NCBI RefSeq assembly: GCF_037893015.1
Contig: NC_133658.1
Location: forward strand, 58,157,259 to 58,221,258
From: Macrotis lagotis
Taxonomy: Eukaryota > Chordata > Mammalia > Peramelemorphia > Peramelidae
Direction of reading: 5' to 3'
Length of the DNA: 64,000 bases
A model generated the notes under the pieces. It was not told where the DNA came from. It saw nothing but the letters and a program-made list of their open reading frames with translations, and ran no database searches. The position numbers and the translations under genes were made by a program. This document shows, one piece after another, positions 1 through 11,800 of the stretch (within the stretch, counting starts at the first letter, position 1; each line of letters begins with the position of its first letter).

Positions 1-1725
1 AAATAGGAGATTTTCAAATTTTCCTGATGAAAAAGACCAGAGTTGAACAGAAAATCTGATTGTCAAATATGAGACACAAGTGAAGCATAAAGTGGTAAAC
101 AGGAAAAACAAATAATAAGGGACTTAACTGTTTATATTCCTGCTTGGAAAGATGATACTGATAACTCAAATGAACTTTCTCATTTATTAGAACAGTTAGA
201 AGGAGCAAATATAGACAAGGTACAGGTGAAAATTTAATATGAAGGGATAATATATTAAAGAGATAGAGTTAAGGAGTAAAAGAGGAATGTACCAGGAGAA
301 AGGGGGAAGTAGAATGGGTTAAGATTTTTCATATAAAAAAGGTAAAAGGTTTTGCTGTAGAGTAGAAGAGGGGGTCGTTTAAGAGGAGTGAGTGAGCCTT
401 ACTCATCGAAATAGGCTCAAAGAGGAACAGCAAAACTCAACTGGTTATAGAAAACTATCTATATAAAGAAATGGAGGCGGGGTTGTTTAAGGAAGGTGAT
501 AGAAGGGAGGAAAGATTGCGGAAGGGGATAGTCAAATGCAAAACACTATTGAGGAGAGCCAGTGTGAAGATAGAGGAAGAATAGAATCAATGGGGTGGAG
601 GGAATAAGATGAAGAGAAACATAATTAGCAATATAACTGGAAAAAATGGAAATAAGCTTCTCTGATAAAAATTTCATTTCTCAAACATAGGGAATCAAAT
701 TTATAAATAAATAAGAGCTATTTCCCAATTGATAATCAAAATATATTAAGTTTTCAGTTGAGATTATCAATAGTATCTATGGCCCTATTTTTTAAAAAAT
801 ATCCTAATTCACCATTGATTAGAGAAACGCAAATTAGAATAATTCTGAGGTACTACCTTATACCTATTGAATTGGCTAATAGGACAGAAAGAGAAAAAGA
901 CAAATGTTGGAGAGGATGTAGGGAAAATGAGGCATTAATGCACTGTTGGAGGAGTTGTAAAATGATTCAACAATTCTGTAGATCAATTTGGAAGTCTGTC
1001 CAAAGGATTATAAAACCATGCCTACCCTTTGACTTCTCAATGCCACTACCAGGTCTACATTCCAGAAGAGATGAAAAACAGGGAGGAAAATGACCCATGT
1101 GTATAAAGATATTTATAGCAAGTATTTTCTAATAGCAGCTCCTTTTCTAGAGGTTGAGGAGATCCCATCTAGCTGGAGAATGGCTAAACAAATTGTGGTA
1201 TGTGATTATGATGGAATGCTCTTCTGTTAAAAGAGATGGTGAATGGGATGCTCTCAGTAAAACCTGGATAGACTTACAAGAGCAGATGCAATGTGAAATA
1301 TGCTATATACAAAAAGTAACAGCAGACGTGTAGTTTGATGATCTGTGAATGACTCACTTTTTCTCAGCAATGCTGTGACCCAAGACAATTGTGAAGAACT
1401 TATGTTAAAGAATACTATGGATCCCCAAAGACAGAGCTAATGGGATCTGAATACAGATTGAAGCATACTTTTTAAATTTATTTTTCTTGAGGTTTCTTTT
1501 TTTTGGGGGGGGCTATGTTTATTTTCACAACAGCTTAACTATAATTGTAATGTTTCACATGACTACACATTTTTAACCTATAAAAAATAACTTGTTTTTC
1601 TCAATGAGAAGTGGGGTAGAAAGAAAGGAGAGAATTTGGGACTCAAAGTTTTAAAAAATGAATGTTAAATTTTAACTTTTTTACATGTAAATGGGGAAAA
1701 AGAAAAGAAAAGAAAAAAGGAAGAA
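1..1725 (+). mobile_element. Degraded, internally deleted L1/HAL1-like LINE
   Basis: Bases 1-100 match the end of L1 ORF1 and 100-660 the purine-rich region after ORF1, as at 4870-5400. From about 700 the sequence jumps to the end of ORF2: 940-1040 resembles the LMHCWWSC...RIPFDP-like part and 1160-1310 the [15 protein letters not shown] part seen at 22090-22200. The 3' UTR (1320-1690) and an A-rich tail follow. Nearly all of ORF2, including the reverse transcriptase, is missing. The 5' end lies outside the window. Heavily decayed. Confidence 0.75.
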
Positions 1726-1919
1726 AGATTTTGGAGACTGATGGAAGAAAAAATATGCATGTGGATTCTTTCCTGGAAACAAAGGGCATTTCACCTTATA
1801 AGGGTGAACTTCCTCTTCTGCAGCATAACTAGTTCTCTCCTCCTACTCTTGCCACTAACCCCATTCTCATGTATAATTAATCTCCTTCTCTCTAGCCTCT
1901 CCTATAGTAGAAAGAGCCA

Positions 1920-2285
1920 TAATTTCAGATTAGGAGGTCTGGGTACTAGTTGTGACTCTGCCACTAGCTTTCTGCCTTATCTTTGGTCCATGTTTTCTCC
2001 TCTCTATACCTCAAATATAGTATGAGATCATAAAATAATCACAGACCTTGGTATCAAACCTGAATCTCATCTAGAGAGCTCATCTCTCATCTAGAATTAA
2101 CTATTTCATCCAAGGAAGTCACATCAACTCTCTGTTCTGCTTCCTCAACTAGAAAATGGAGAGGTTAATATTCACGCTTCCTTCATAAGCTGTTATAAGG
2201 AAATGCTACTTATGAATCTTAAAGTAATTTAGAAATATGAGCTGTTATAATTCTGCTTACCTGTTAAGCAGCTTATAATGATTAA
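1920..2285 (+). repeat. MIR SINE, old
   Basis: Two adjoining plus-strand blocks with the MIR layout: the CTCTGCCACTAGCT box, a TCCTCAACTAGAAAATGGAG core and an AT-rich tail. Strongly diverged. Confidence 0.5.
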
Positions 2286-2374
2286 TAACATTTTAAATAA
2301 GATTCTTTTGAATGGCTGATTGATTGATAGATTTATTGGGAAAGACATCATGTATTAAAGTCTCTCAGTAGACC

Positions 2375-2580
2375 TGGGCTCATTCATCAAATATAAATGT
2401 TAGAGATTATGTGGACTAACATCCCACACCAAAACCACCATTTTACATACAAATAAAATGAAGAGATTAACACTGTCCAAAGTCATACACTTAATATGTA
2501 ATAGAACCAGTAAAAATGAAGTCTTCTCTATCCATCATCTCTTTCCACTACAGTGAAATTTAACCCAGATTCTAGCACTC
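2375..2580 (-). repeat. MIR-like fragment
   Basis: Reversed MIR order: ACCATTTTACA...AAATGAAGAGATTAACA..CAAAGTCATACA..CTTTCCACTAC. Confidence 0.4.
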
Positions 2581-2788
2581 ATTTTGGATGGGGATCTTTT
2601 GAATATGGTTGAATGCATGCTATGTCGAGGACATTGCACATGTTGAATTCAATTATCATAGTACCCATGTGGAACATGCCAAGGACCTGCTACTAGAATA
2701 AAATATTTTGTATTCATTTCCCATAAGGATGGGAGCAGCCTCTTTTCATTGGTTGAACTATCTGCATCTTTAAAACTTCCATATTGGA

Positions 2789-2858
2789 AAGTCTGTCTCT
2801 CTCTTTCTCTATACCTCTCTGTCTGTGTGTATGTCTGTCTCTCTGTCTTTCTGTCTTA

Positions 2859-2911
<53 letters not shown>

Positions 2912-3025
2912 GTCTGTCTCTGTCACTGTCTCTGTCTTTCTTTCTGTTTCTCTCTGCCTATCTCTTTCTCCCCATCTCGCCCTTTCTCTATCACTGCCTG
3001 TCTCTGCTTCTCTGTCTATTTTCTA
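2789..3025. repeat. (CT)n / (CTGT)n simple repeat
   Basis: Pyrimidine-rich tract with an uninterrupted CT run at about 2862-2909. It produces artificial Ser/Leu frames on plus and Arg/Glu frames on minus. Confidence 0.95.
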
Positions 3026-3856
3026 TCTTTTTTTTCAATTCTAGGTGCAAGCTTGAGCCAATGGCTGACCCTAGATACCTCCAGTCTCCTTTAAGAGTAG
3101 CAGAGAGGGTGGAGCCAAGATGGCGACATGAAGGGATCGAGTCTTAGGAGCTCTCTGATAAAAACTCATAAACTAAGGACTCTAATTAAACTTTCGAGAA
3201 ACAGAACCCACAAAGGGACCCAGTGAGGCAGTTCTCCTACTCAAGGTAACCTGGAAAAGAGCAGAAAGGCTCTGCTCCCCAGGGTCGGAGGGGCGGCATG
3301 CCAGAGGGGTGGCCCGCCAGAGCCAAAGAACTTCAGCCTCCCAGAGGCAGCCCCAGGGCACTGGGAGCTGCTGCTCAGAGCAGTGGGGGAGTCTCCTGAG
3401 CTGCACCCCTGGGAGCACCGGCACAAAGTGGGGGAACAGCGGGGGACCTCTGCCAGAGCAAGCACGTGGAGCCCAGCCCTCAGGGCACACAGCTAGCAGC
3501 TTGGTCTTTCTGCAGCCCAGAGCCAGAAAACAGAAGCAGGCGGAGCCCGCAAGCATGAGCCCCCAGGGCATGAACCCATTGAGCTGAGGGAGGGGAGTGA
3601 AGAGAGAGAGACTGCTGAGCTCTGTCCTCTGCCCCTGGAACAGGACTCTGGGGCTCTGACCACATTCAGATCCTGATCCCAGTCTAGGCCCCCCAATAGA
3701 ACAACAGGGCCCCCCCACCTCGGCCCCATGGCAGAGGGGGGCGCTTATGTTCATTCACAGACCAGGAGGGAGGACAGAACCTCACACACTGAGACCCTTG
3801 TGGGAGTGTCCCAAAAGCTCAGGAAGCACCCCAAAAAACAGGCTTAGGCTGGGAAA

Positions 3857-4969
3857 ATGAACAAGCAAAGAAACAAGAGGAAGACCATTGAGAAATATTT
3901 TGCAAATGAGCCCAAGAAGGATCAAAATACTCAGTCTGAAGATGAGGAAGCACAAGCTCCTGTATCTAAAGACTCCAAGAAAAAACAGAAATTGGGCTCA
4001 GGCTATGATAGAGCTCAAAAAAGACTTTGAAAATCAAATGAGGGAGTTGGAAGAAAAACTGGGAAAAGAAAGGAGAGAGATGCAGGAAAAACATGAAAAT
4101 GAAGTCAGCAGCTTAGTCAAGGAAATCCAAAAAAATGCTGAAGAAAATAGCATGCTAAAAAACAGCTTAGGTCAAATGGATAAAACAGTTCAAAAAGTTA
4201 TTGAAGAGAAGAATGCTTTAAAAAGCAAAATTGGCCAGATGGAAAAAGAGATAAAAAACTCTCTGAGGAGAACAAATCCTTCAGACAAAGAATAGAATTC
4301 AGGGAGATTGATGAATTTACCAGAAATCAGGAATCAATACCTCAAAACCAAAAAAATGAAAAATTAGAAGAAAATGTGAAATATCTCATTGAAAAAACAA
4401 CTGATATGGAAAACAGACTTAGGAAAGATAATTTGAAAATTATTGGAATACCTGAAAGTCATGATCAGGAAAAGAGCCTTGACATCATTTTCAAAGAATT
4501 ACTACAGGAAAATTGCCCTGATATTCTAGAGGCAGAGGGCAAGACAGAAATGGAGAGAATCCACCTATCCCCCCGAGAAAGAGATCCCAAAAAACCAACC
4601 CCCAGGAATGTTATAGCCAAGTACCAGAACTCCCAAGTCAAAGAGAAAATATTACAAGCAGCCAGAAGGACACAGTTCAAATATCATGGAGCTGCGGTCA
4701 GGATCACACAGGACTTAGTAGCAACTACATTGGAAGCTCGTAGGGCTTGGAATACAATATACCGGAAGGCAAAAGAGCTTAGAATGCAGCCAAGAATGAA
4801 GTACCCAGCAAGGCTGAATGTCCTCTTCCAGGGAAAAAGATGGACTTTCAATGAACCAGGGAAATTTCAAAGGTTCCTTTTGGAATGGCCAGAGCTGAAC
4901 AGAAGGTTTGATCTTCAGATACAGGACTCAGGTGAAGCATGGAGATTGGAGGGGAGGGAGGAAATGTGA
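3857..4969 (+). pseudogene. L1/HAL1 ORF1 (RNA-binding protein), frameshifted
   Basis: ATG at 3857 opens MNKQRNKRKTIEKYF. A frameshift at about 3985 moves the coiled-coil part (MRELEEKLGKERREMQEKHE) to another frame, which stops at about 4293. The C-terminal part resumes at 4376 and contains the L1 ORF1p RRM/CTD marks RKDNLKIIGIPES, RDPKKPTPRNVIAKYQNS, RRTQFKYHG and RRAWN. L1 ORF1p forms trimers through the coiled coil and coats the element RNA. As it stands it is not translatable as one protein. Confidence 0.85.
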
Positions 4970-5433
4970 GGGACTTAATGAGGATGAACTGCATGTATAG
5001 AAAAATGATACTGATAATATTCATATGAACCATCTCAGTTAATAAAGCAGGTAGAGGGAGCTTTTATAGTTGAAGCACAGGAGAAAGCTGAATTCGAAGA
5101 TAAAATATGGTGTAAAAATGGAGTCAATAGGAAAAAAAGGAAATGGAATGGGAGAAAGAAAAAGGAGAGGGGGAATAGTCCAAGATATTTCACATAATAA
5201 GATTTTTTTTTATTACAATGAGCTATTGCAATGATATGGAAGGGGGGAGGCAAGGGGGAATGAGGGAACCTTTGCTCTCATCAGAAATGGCTAGGAGAGG
5301 AAACAGCAATATATACTCAATGGGGTATAGACAACTGGAGTAAGAAGGAGGGGGGAGCAGGGGGAAGGGGTGGGGATGTGAATAAAGGAGGAGAGGATGG
5401 ACCATGGGGGGACAGTGGTCAGATATAACACAT

Positions 5434-5600
5434 TTTCTTTTTTACTTCTTGCAAGGGGCTGGGATTGGATGGCCTGCCCAGGAACATAGGGCCAGGTGGA
5501 TGCTGGGCCTAAGGGGTGGTATGGGGGCTCAGGGCTTCTTGGCCTTGGCAGGGATCTGTCTGCTGTGCCACTCAGCGATCCTACAGCAGAGTCAGAGTGA
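5434..5600 (-). repeat. SINE-like block 1 inside HAL1-like 3' region
   Basis: Reversed short CORE-SINE order: TTGCAAGGGGCTGGG..GGCCTGCCCAGG..CTGTGCCACTCAGC. Unusually GC-rich and diverged. Confidence 0.5.
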
Positions 5601-5788
5601 AAGGAGAGAGAAAATATAGTACATGGTAGTGGAGAAATAAGAAAGGAGGGAGTTGTGATCAGCAATGGCAATGTTGGAAAAATATGGAAGTAACTTTTGT
5701 GATGGACTTATCATAAAGAATGTGATCCACTCACGACAGAGTTGATGGTGTTGGAACAAATACTGAAGCACATTTTTTGTTATTATTA

Positions 5789-5936
5789 TTTGGGGGAGGG
5801 TACAGGGCAAGTGGGGCTGGGTGGCCTGCCTGGAGTCACATAGCAGGGTGATCTTTGGGTGTCTGGGGCTGGATTCGGACCCAGGTGCTCCTGGCTCAAG
5901 AGCCAATGCTCTGTCTGCCACCCAGCCACCCCTACT
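5789..5936 (-). repeat. SINE block 2 inside HAL1-like 3' region
   Basis: Reversed SINE: GGGCAAGTGGGGCTGGGTGG..TGGATTCGGACCCAGGTGCT..CTGCCACCCAGCCACCCC. Confidence 0.75.
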
Positions 5937-5966
5937 ATTATTACTATTTTATTTTATTTTGGGTCT

Positions 5967-6122
5967 TTTTTTTTCTTCTTTTTGGTTTTTGCAGGGCAGT
6001 GGGGATCGGGTGGCTTGCATGTCACATGGCTGGGTGATTGTTGGGTTTACGAGGCTGGATATGGACTCGGGTGCTCGTGGCTCCAGGGCTGGTGCTTCGT
6101 CCATTGCACCACCTGGCCATAC
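5967..6122 (-). repeat. SINE block 3 inside HAL1-like 3' region
   Basis: Reversed SINE: TTTTTGCAGGGCAGTGGGGA..GGACTCGGGTGCTCG..CCATTGCACCACCTGGCC. Same orientation as blocks 1 and 2. Confidence 0.75.
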
Positions 6123-7149
6123 CTACAATTATTACTATTATTTTTTTATTTTAATTTTTTTCTCTCCCCTTTACTTTTTCACCCAAGCAAGTCTATCTAT
6201 ATTCATGGGGGAAGGGGTATTTTGTTTACTTGTAAACAAGTATATTTTATTAATGTAAAAAAAACATTTGTACAAAATGAAAATAAAAAATAAATTTTAA
6301 AAAAAAGGAGCAGAGGACTTCCAGCCAAGATGGTGGAGAGAAGACAGGCACAGTTCTAAAGTCTCCTGATCTTCATTCATAAATAATATGAAACAAACCT
6401 CTTAATAGAAATCTAATTGACAAAACACAGAAAGAAAAGAGGAGAAGAACATCTATCTCAGGATCTGTCTTCTGAGATTGTGGGTGAATCCGGGAACAGA
6501 GGGTGGACTCTGCCAAAAGCACAGGATCTGTGAGAGCTTGGGAGCCTGGATTAGCCCTGGATTAGCCTGATTAGTAGCAGGGCTAGAGCCTGGGGGCCTA
6601 AGGGCCTGAGAACCAGACTGGCTTAATCAGCAGTGCAGCTAAAGCTTGATCAACCGTGGGGGCTTGGGTTAACTAGGGATATAGGCATTGGTGGTGGTGC
6701 TGACTATCTGGAACTTGCCAGCAGGGCTGGAGGGAGAGTTTCGGTTCGACAGAGCTGTAAACATCGATCCCTGTGCTCCTCTGTTCAGGAGGATCTCAGA
6801 GTCCATACCTTCATTTGAGCTGAAGCCTCTTCCCAAAACAAACACAATTACAGACTACTTCTGCCCCAGAGGCAGGTGTGTGAGCAGCAGAACCACCTCA
6901 GCTGTCAGTATGGAGAATGATCACCTCACCCCAGGACATAGCCCACCACTGATCAAAGACAAAAGTATTCAAAAGCTTCAACCATTCCCTCCAGGCCCAA
7001 TGAGAGAGCCTCAATCAAGGTCACAGAGAAAACAACCAGCACCACCTACTGGCCAGTTGTAGATATTACACTCAGTGAGTAAAGCCTCTAGGGACCCCAA
7101 CACCAAACCTCTGTGAACCAGTCCCTCCCCAACACAAGGTCTTAGTAAA

Positions 7150-8142
7150 ATGAAGAAAAGCCAGAAGAAAGGAGGGTCCATAGAAAAATTCCTAGAAGGA
7201 AAAGACCCTAACTCAGAGAGACCTAGAATCTCTGAGGAGAATATGATCTAGCCTCCAGCACAGAAAGACTTCCTTGAAGAAATCAGGAAGGAGTTTAAAA
7301 ATCAACTGGAAAATTTGGGAGAGACAATTAATACCTTGCAACAAGAAAACAAATCATTGGAAAATACAATTGGACAAATGCAAAAAGAAAATAATTCTCT
7401 CAAAACCTCAATTGGTCATATTTCAAAAATAGAACTGACCAATTGGAAAAGGAGTTGCAAAGCGTAAATGAAGAAAATTCTTCTCTAAAAAAAAAAACGG
7501 AGTCTGTGGAAACTAATGACTTCATGACATAGCAAGAGTCTGTTAAACAAAACCAAAAAAAATAGAAAAAAATGTAAAATACCTCATCAGTAAAACCACT
7601 GAGCTCGAGAACAGATCAAGAAGGGACAACCTGAGAATTATAGGTCTTCCTGAAAACAATGAAGAGAAAAAAAAAGGCTGGACTTAATATTACAGGATTT
7701 AGTAATAGAAAATTGCCCTGATATCATGGAACCAGAGGGCAAAATGATTATTGAAAGAATACATCGATCCCCTTCAGAAAGAGATCCTAAAATGAAAACA
7801 TCAAGAAATGTTGTGGCCAAATTCCAGAACTATCAGATAAAAGCAAAAATCCTACAAGCAGACAGAAAGAAACAATTTAAATACCAAGGAGCCACAGTAA
7901 GGATTACACAGGACCTGGCTGCATCAACATTAAGAGATCAAAGGGCCTGGAACAAGATATTCCAAAGAGCAAGGGAGCTTAGAATGCAGCCAAGAATTCA
8001 TTATCTGGCTAAGCTGAGTCTTCTCTTTCAGAGGAAAAGAGGAACGTTTAATGAAATGGAAGAATTCCAAAAATTCCTGATGAAAATACCAGAGCTAAAT
8101 AGAAAATCTGGACACCATATAGAAGGTTCAAGAGACACATGA
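7150..8142 (+). pseudogene. L1 ORF1, broken
   Basis: ATG at 7150 begins MKKSQKKGGSIEKFLEGKD; an in-frame TAG follows at 7249-7251. The coiled-coil stretch (7260-7480) reads NQLENLGETINTLQQENKSL. After further frame changes the C-terminal half runs open from 7726 to the stop at 8140-8142 with SERDPKMKTSRNVVAKFQN, RKKQFKYQGATVRITQDLA and DQRAWNKIFQRARELRMQP, the usual ORF1p RRM/CTD. Closely parallel to the ORF1 at 3857. Confidence 0.85.
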
Positions 8143-8898
8143 AAAGGTTAAAAAAAAGGGGGGGGGGGTAAAGAAAAAAACAACTGCTATCTAATAAGAT
8201 GAAACTGGCTATATCCCAGAATGGGAAAAAGATTCTAATAATGCTTCAGAATTGTAACTCTAACAGAGAGAATATACCTAGCCAGAAGTGATGGATACTC
8301 ATGACTTTATCCATGAGACTGCTATCCAATGGGATGAAACTATATAACCCTATTTGGGAGAAAGACTCTAATAACTCTCAAGAACTGTAACTGTATTAGA
8401 GAGAATATACTTAAGCAGAAGTGATGAATACTCAGGATTTTCTATAACGCAGATAAAATGATTTAAAAACACTCCCTCCTTAAAAGGGGGGGGGGACCAG
8501 AAGGAAACAGGAGGATGGAAGGGATTGAATGGGGTAAATCTCATTACATTAACAGGTACAAAAGACCTATTGTAATAGAGGGGAGGAAGGGAGGAGATGA
8601 GAAATACTTGAATATTCCTCTCATCAGACTTGGCTTAAAGTTAACTTACACACATACTCAGTTAACTTAAAAAACATCTTACCTTTCAAAAGGGGAAAAG
8701 GAGGAGGGGTGAAACAGAGACAGGGAGGGGGAGAAAAAGGAGAACTAACAGAAGGAAGGGAAGGAAAAAGGGGGAAAGGGAAAGGGGAAAGAAAGGGGAA
8801 GGCTGAATATAGGAGGGCAAACACACTGAAGGTGGCAAAATTCAACAACAAAATACTGGGAAATACAAATAAAGGGAAAAATACAGAGAGAAGACAGC

Positions 8899-11800
8899 AT
8901 GGAGGGCAATAAAGAGTTAGTAATTATAACTTTGAATGTGAATGGAATGAACTCTCCCTTAAAACGTAAGCAAATAGCAGACTGGATTAAAAAACAGAAT
9001 CCTACAATATGCTGCTTAAAAGAAACTTATTTGAAGCCGAGAGATACATAGAGAGTAAAGGTAAAAGGCTGGAGCAAAATATATTCTGTTGAAGTGAAAA
9101 AAGCAGGGGTAGCAATCCTTATCTCAGACAAAGCAGCTGCAAAAAGTGTTTATAAGAGATAAGGAAGGAAACTATATCCTCCTAAAAGGTACCATAGACA
9201 ATAAAGTGATTTCAACACTGAACATGTATGCACCCAGTGGAATAGCATACAAATTCTTAGAGGAGAAGTTGAAAGAACTATAGAAAGACATAGACAGAAA
9301 AACTCTACTAGTGGGAGACCTCAACCTCTCACTCTCAGATTTAGATGAATTAAATCATATAATAAACAAGAAGTTAAGGAGATAAAGAGAAAAGCTAGAT
9401 ATGATAGACTTATGAAGGAAATTGAAGGGGATAAAAAGGAATATACCTTTTTTTCTGAGGTACATGGCACTTACACAAAAATTTACCATGTACTAGGGCA
9501 TTAAAACCTAATAATCAATTGCAAAAAGGCAGAAATAGTAAATTCAATTAGATCATAATGCAATAAAAATCATATGCAATACTGGGTCAGGGAGACAGAG
9601 AACTAAAACTAATTGGAAACTGAATAACCTCATTTTAAAGAATGAGTGGATCAAACAACAAATTATAGGAAGAATGAATTATTTTATCTTAGATAATGAC
9701 AATAATGAAGCAACATACCAAAACCTATAGAATTCACTCAAAGCGGCTCTCAGAGGATATATATCTTTTAATGCTTACATAAATAAATTAGAGAAAGAGG
9801 AAATCAATGAACTAAACATGCAACTAAAAAAATTAGAGAAAGAACAAATCAAAAATCCCAGCACCCAAATTCTTAGAGGAGAAGTTAAAAGAACTATAGG
9901 AAGACATAGACATAGACATAGACATAGACAGCAAAACTCTACTAGACCTCAACCTCCCACTCTCAGATCTAGATAAATTGAATCATAAAATAAACAAGAA
10001 AGAAGTTAAGGAGGTAAATAGTTAGAAAAATTAGATATGGTAGACTTATGGAGGAAACTGAATGGGGATAGAAAGGAATATACTTTTTTCTCTGCAGTAC
10101 ATGGAATTTATACAAAAACTGACCATATACTAGGACATAAAAACCTAATGATCAACTTCAGAAAGGCAGAAATAGTGAATACATCTTTCTCAGATCACAA
10201 TGCCATAAAAGTCACATGCAATACTGGGCCAAGGAGATATAGACCCAGAGCAAATTGGAAACTGAATAACCTCATTTTAAAAAATGAGTGGGCCAAAAAA
10301 CAAATTATAGAAAGAATTAACCATTTTATCCTAGATAATGATAATGATGAAACAACATACCAAAACCTATGGGATTCATTCAAAGCGACTCTCAGGGGAT
10401 ATATTATAGCTCTAAATGCTTATATGAATAAATTGGAGAAAGAGGAAATCAATGAACTAAACATGTAACTAAAAAAAATTAGAGAAAGAACAAATCAAAA
10501 ATCCCCAAATACCAAATTAGAAATTTTAAAAATTAAAGGAGAAATTAATAAAATCGAAATCAAAAAAAACTATTGAATTAATAAATAAAACTAAAAGTAG
10601 GTATTATGAAAAAAACCAATAAAATTGATAAACCTCTGGTCAATTTGATTTAAAAAAAGAAGAAAAACAAATTGCTAGTATTATAAATGAAAAAGGTGAA
10701 CTCACCACCAATGAGGAGGAAATTAAATAATTTGAAATTATTTTGCCCAACTCTATGCCAATAAATTTGATAATCTAAGTGAAATGGATGAATATTTACA
10801 AAAATATAAGTTGCCCAGGTTAATTGAAGAAGAGATTAAATACCTAAACAACCCTATCTCAGAAAAAGAAATTAAACAAGCCATTATTGAACTCCCTAAA
10901 AAAAAAATCTCCAGGGCCTGATGGATTCACAAGTGAATTCTACCAAACATTTAAGGAGCACAATTGGTTTCAATCCTATATAAACTCTTTGGAAAAATAG
11001 GGAAAGATGGAACTCTGCCTAACTCTTTCTATGTAACCAATATGGTGCTGTTACCTAAACCAGGAAGAGTTAAAATAGAGAAAGAAAATTATAGACCTAT
11101 TTCCCTGATGAATATAGATGCAAAAATCCTAAATAAAATCTTAGCAAAATGGTTACAACAAGTTATCACTAGGATAATGCATTATGACCAAGTAGGATTT
11201 ATTCCAGGAATGCAGGGTTGGTTCAATATTAGGAAAACTGTTAGTATACTCAATTATATCAACAAAAAAACCTATCAGAAATCATATGATCATATCAATA
11301 GATGCTGAAAAAGCTTTTGACAAAATACAGCATCCATTCCTATTAAAAAACACTAGAGGGTGTAGGAATAAATGGACTGTTCCTTAAAATAATTAGCAGT
11401 ATCTATCTGAAACCATCAACAAGCATTATATTCAATGGGGAGAGGCTAGAGGCATTCCCAATAAGATCAGGGGTTAAACACGGGTGCCCATTATCACCAC
11501 TACTATTCAATATTGTATTAGAAATGTTAGCATCAGCAATTAGGGAAGAAAAAGAAATTGAAGGAATTAGAATTGGGAAGGAAGAGACAAAACTCTCACT
11601 CTTTGCAGATGACATGATGGTCTACCTAGAGAATCCCAAGAAATCATCTAAAAAACTACTGGAAACAATTAGCAATTTTAGCAAAGTTGCAGGTTATAAA
11701 ACAAACCCCCATACATCCTCAACTTTTCTATATATGTCTAGCAAGAAACAGCAGGAAGAGCTAGAAAGAAAAATCCCATTCAAAGTAACCTCAGACAGTG

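Larger units (their letters stand above)
3105..6305 (+). mobile_element. HAL1-like element: L1 5' region, ORF1 and tail, no ORF2
   Basis: Starts with the L1-type GGAGCCAAGATGGCG, continues through a GC-rich 5' region (3180-3850) into ORF1 (3857-4969), and then goes straight to a purine-rich 3' region and an A-rich end at about 6285-6305. There is no endonuclease or reverse transcriptase between ORF1 and the tail, which is the definition of HAL1 (half-L1). Three reversed SINE-like blocks occupy 5434-6125. A full-length L1 begins immediately after its tail. Confidence 0.75.

Noticed and set aside
2714-3094. Ser/Leu-rich and Arg/Glu-rich open frames
   Set aside because: They are translations of the (CT)n tract.
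3182-3754. 190-codon minus-strand frame and its neighbours
   Set aside because: Lies in the GC-rich 5' region of the HAL1-like element and overlaps other open frames; no conserved protein recognised.
5821-6293. Overlapping 144-145-codon frames
   Set aside because: They cross SINE blocks and T-rich tails in the HAL1-like 3' region.
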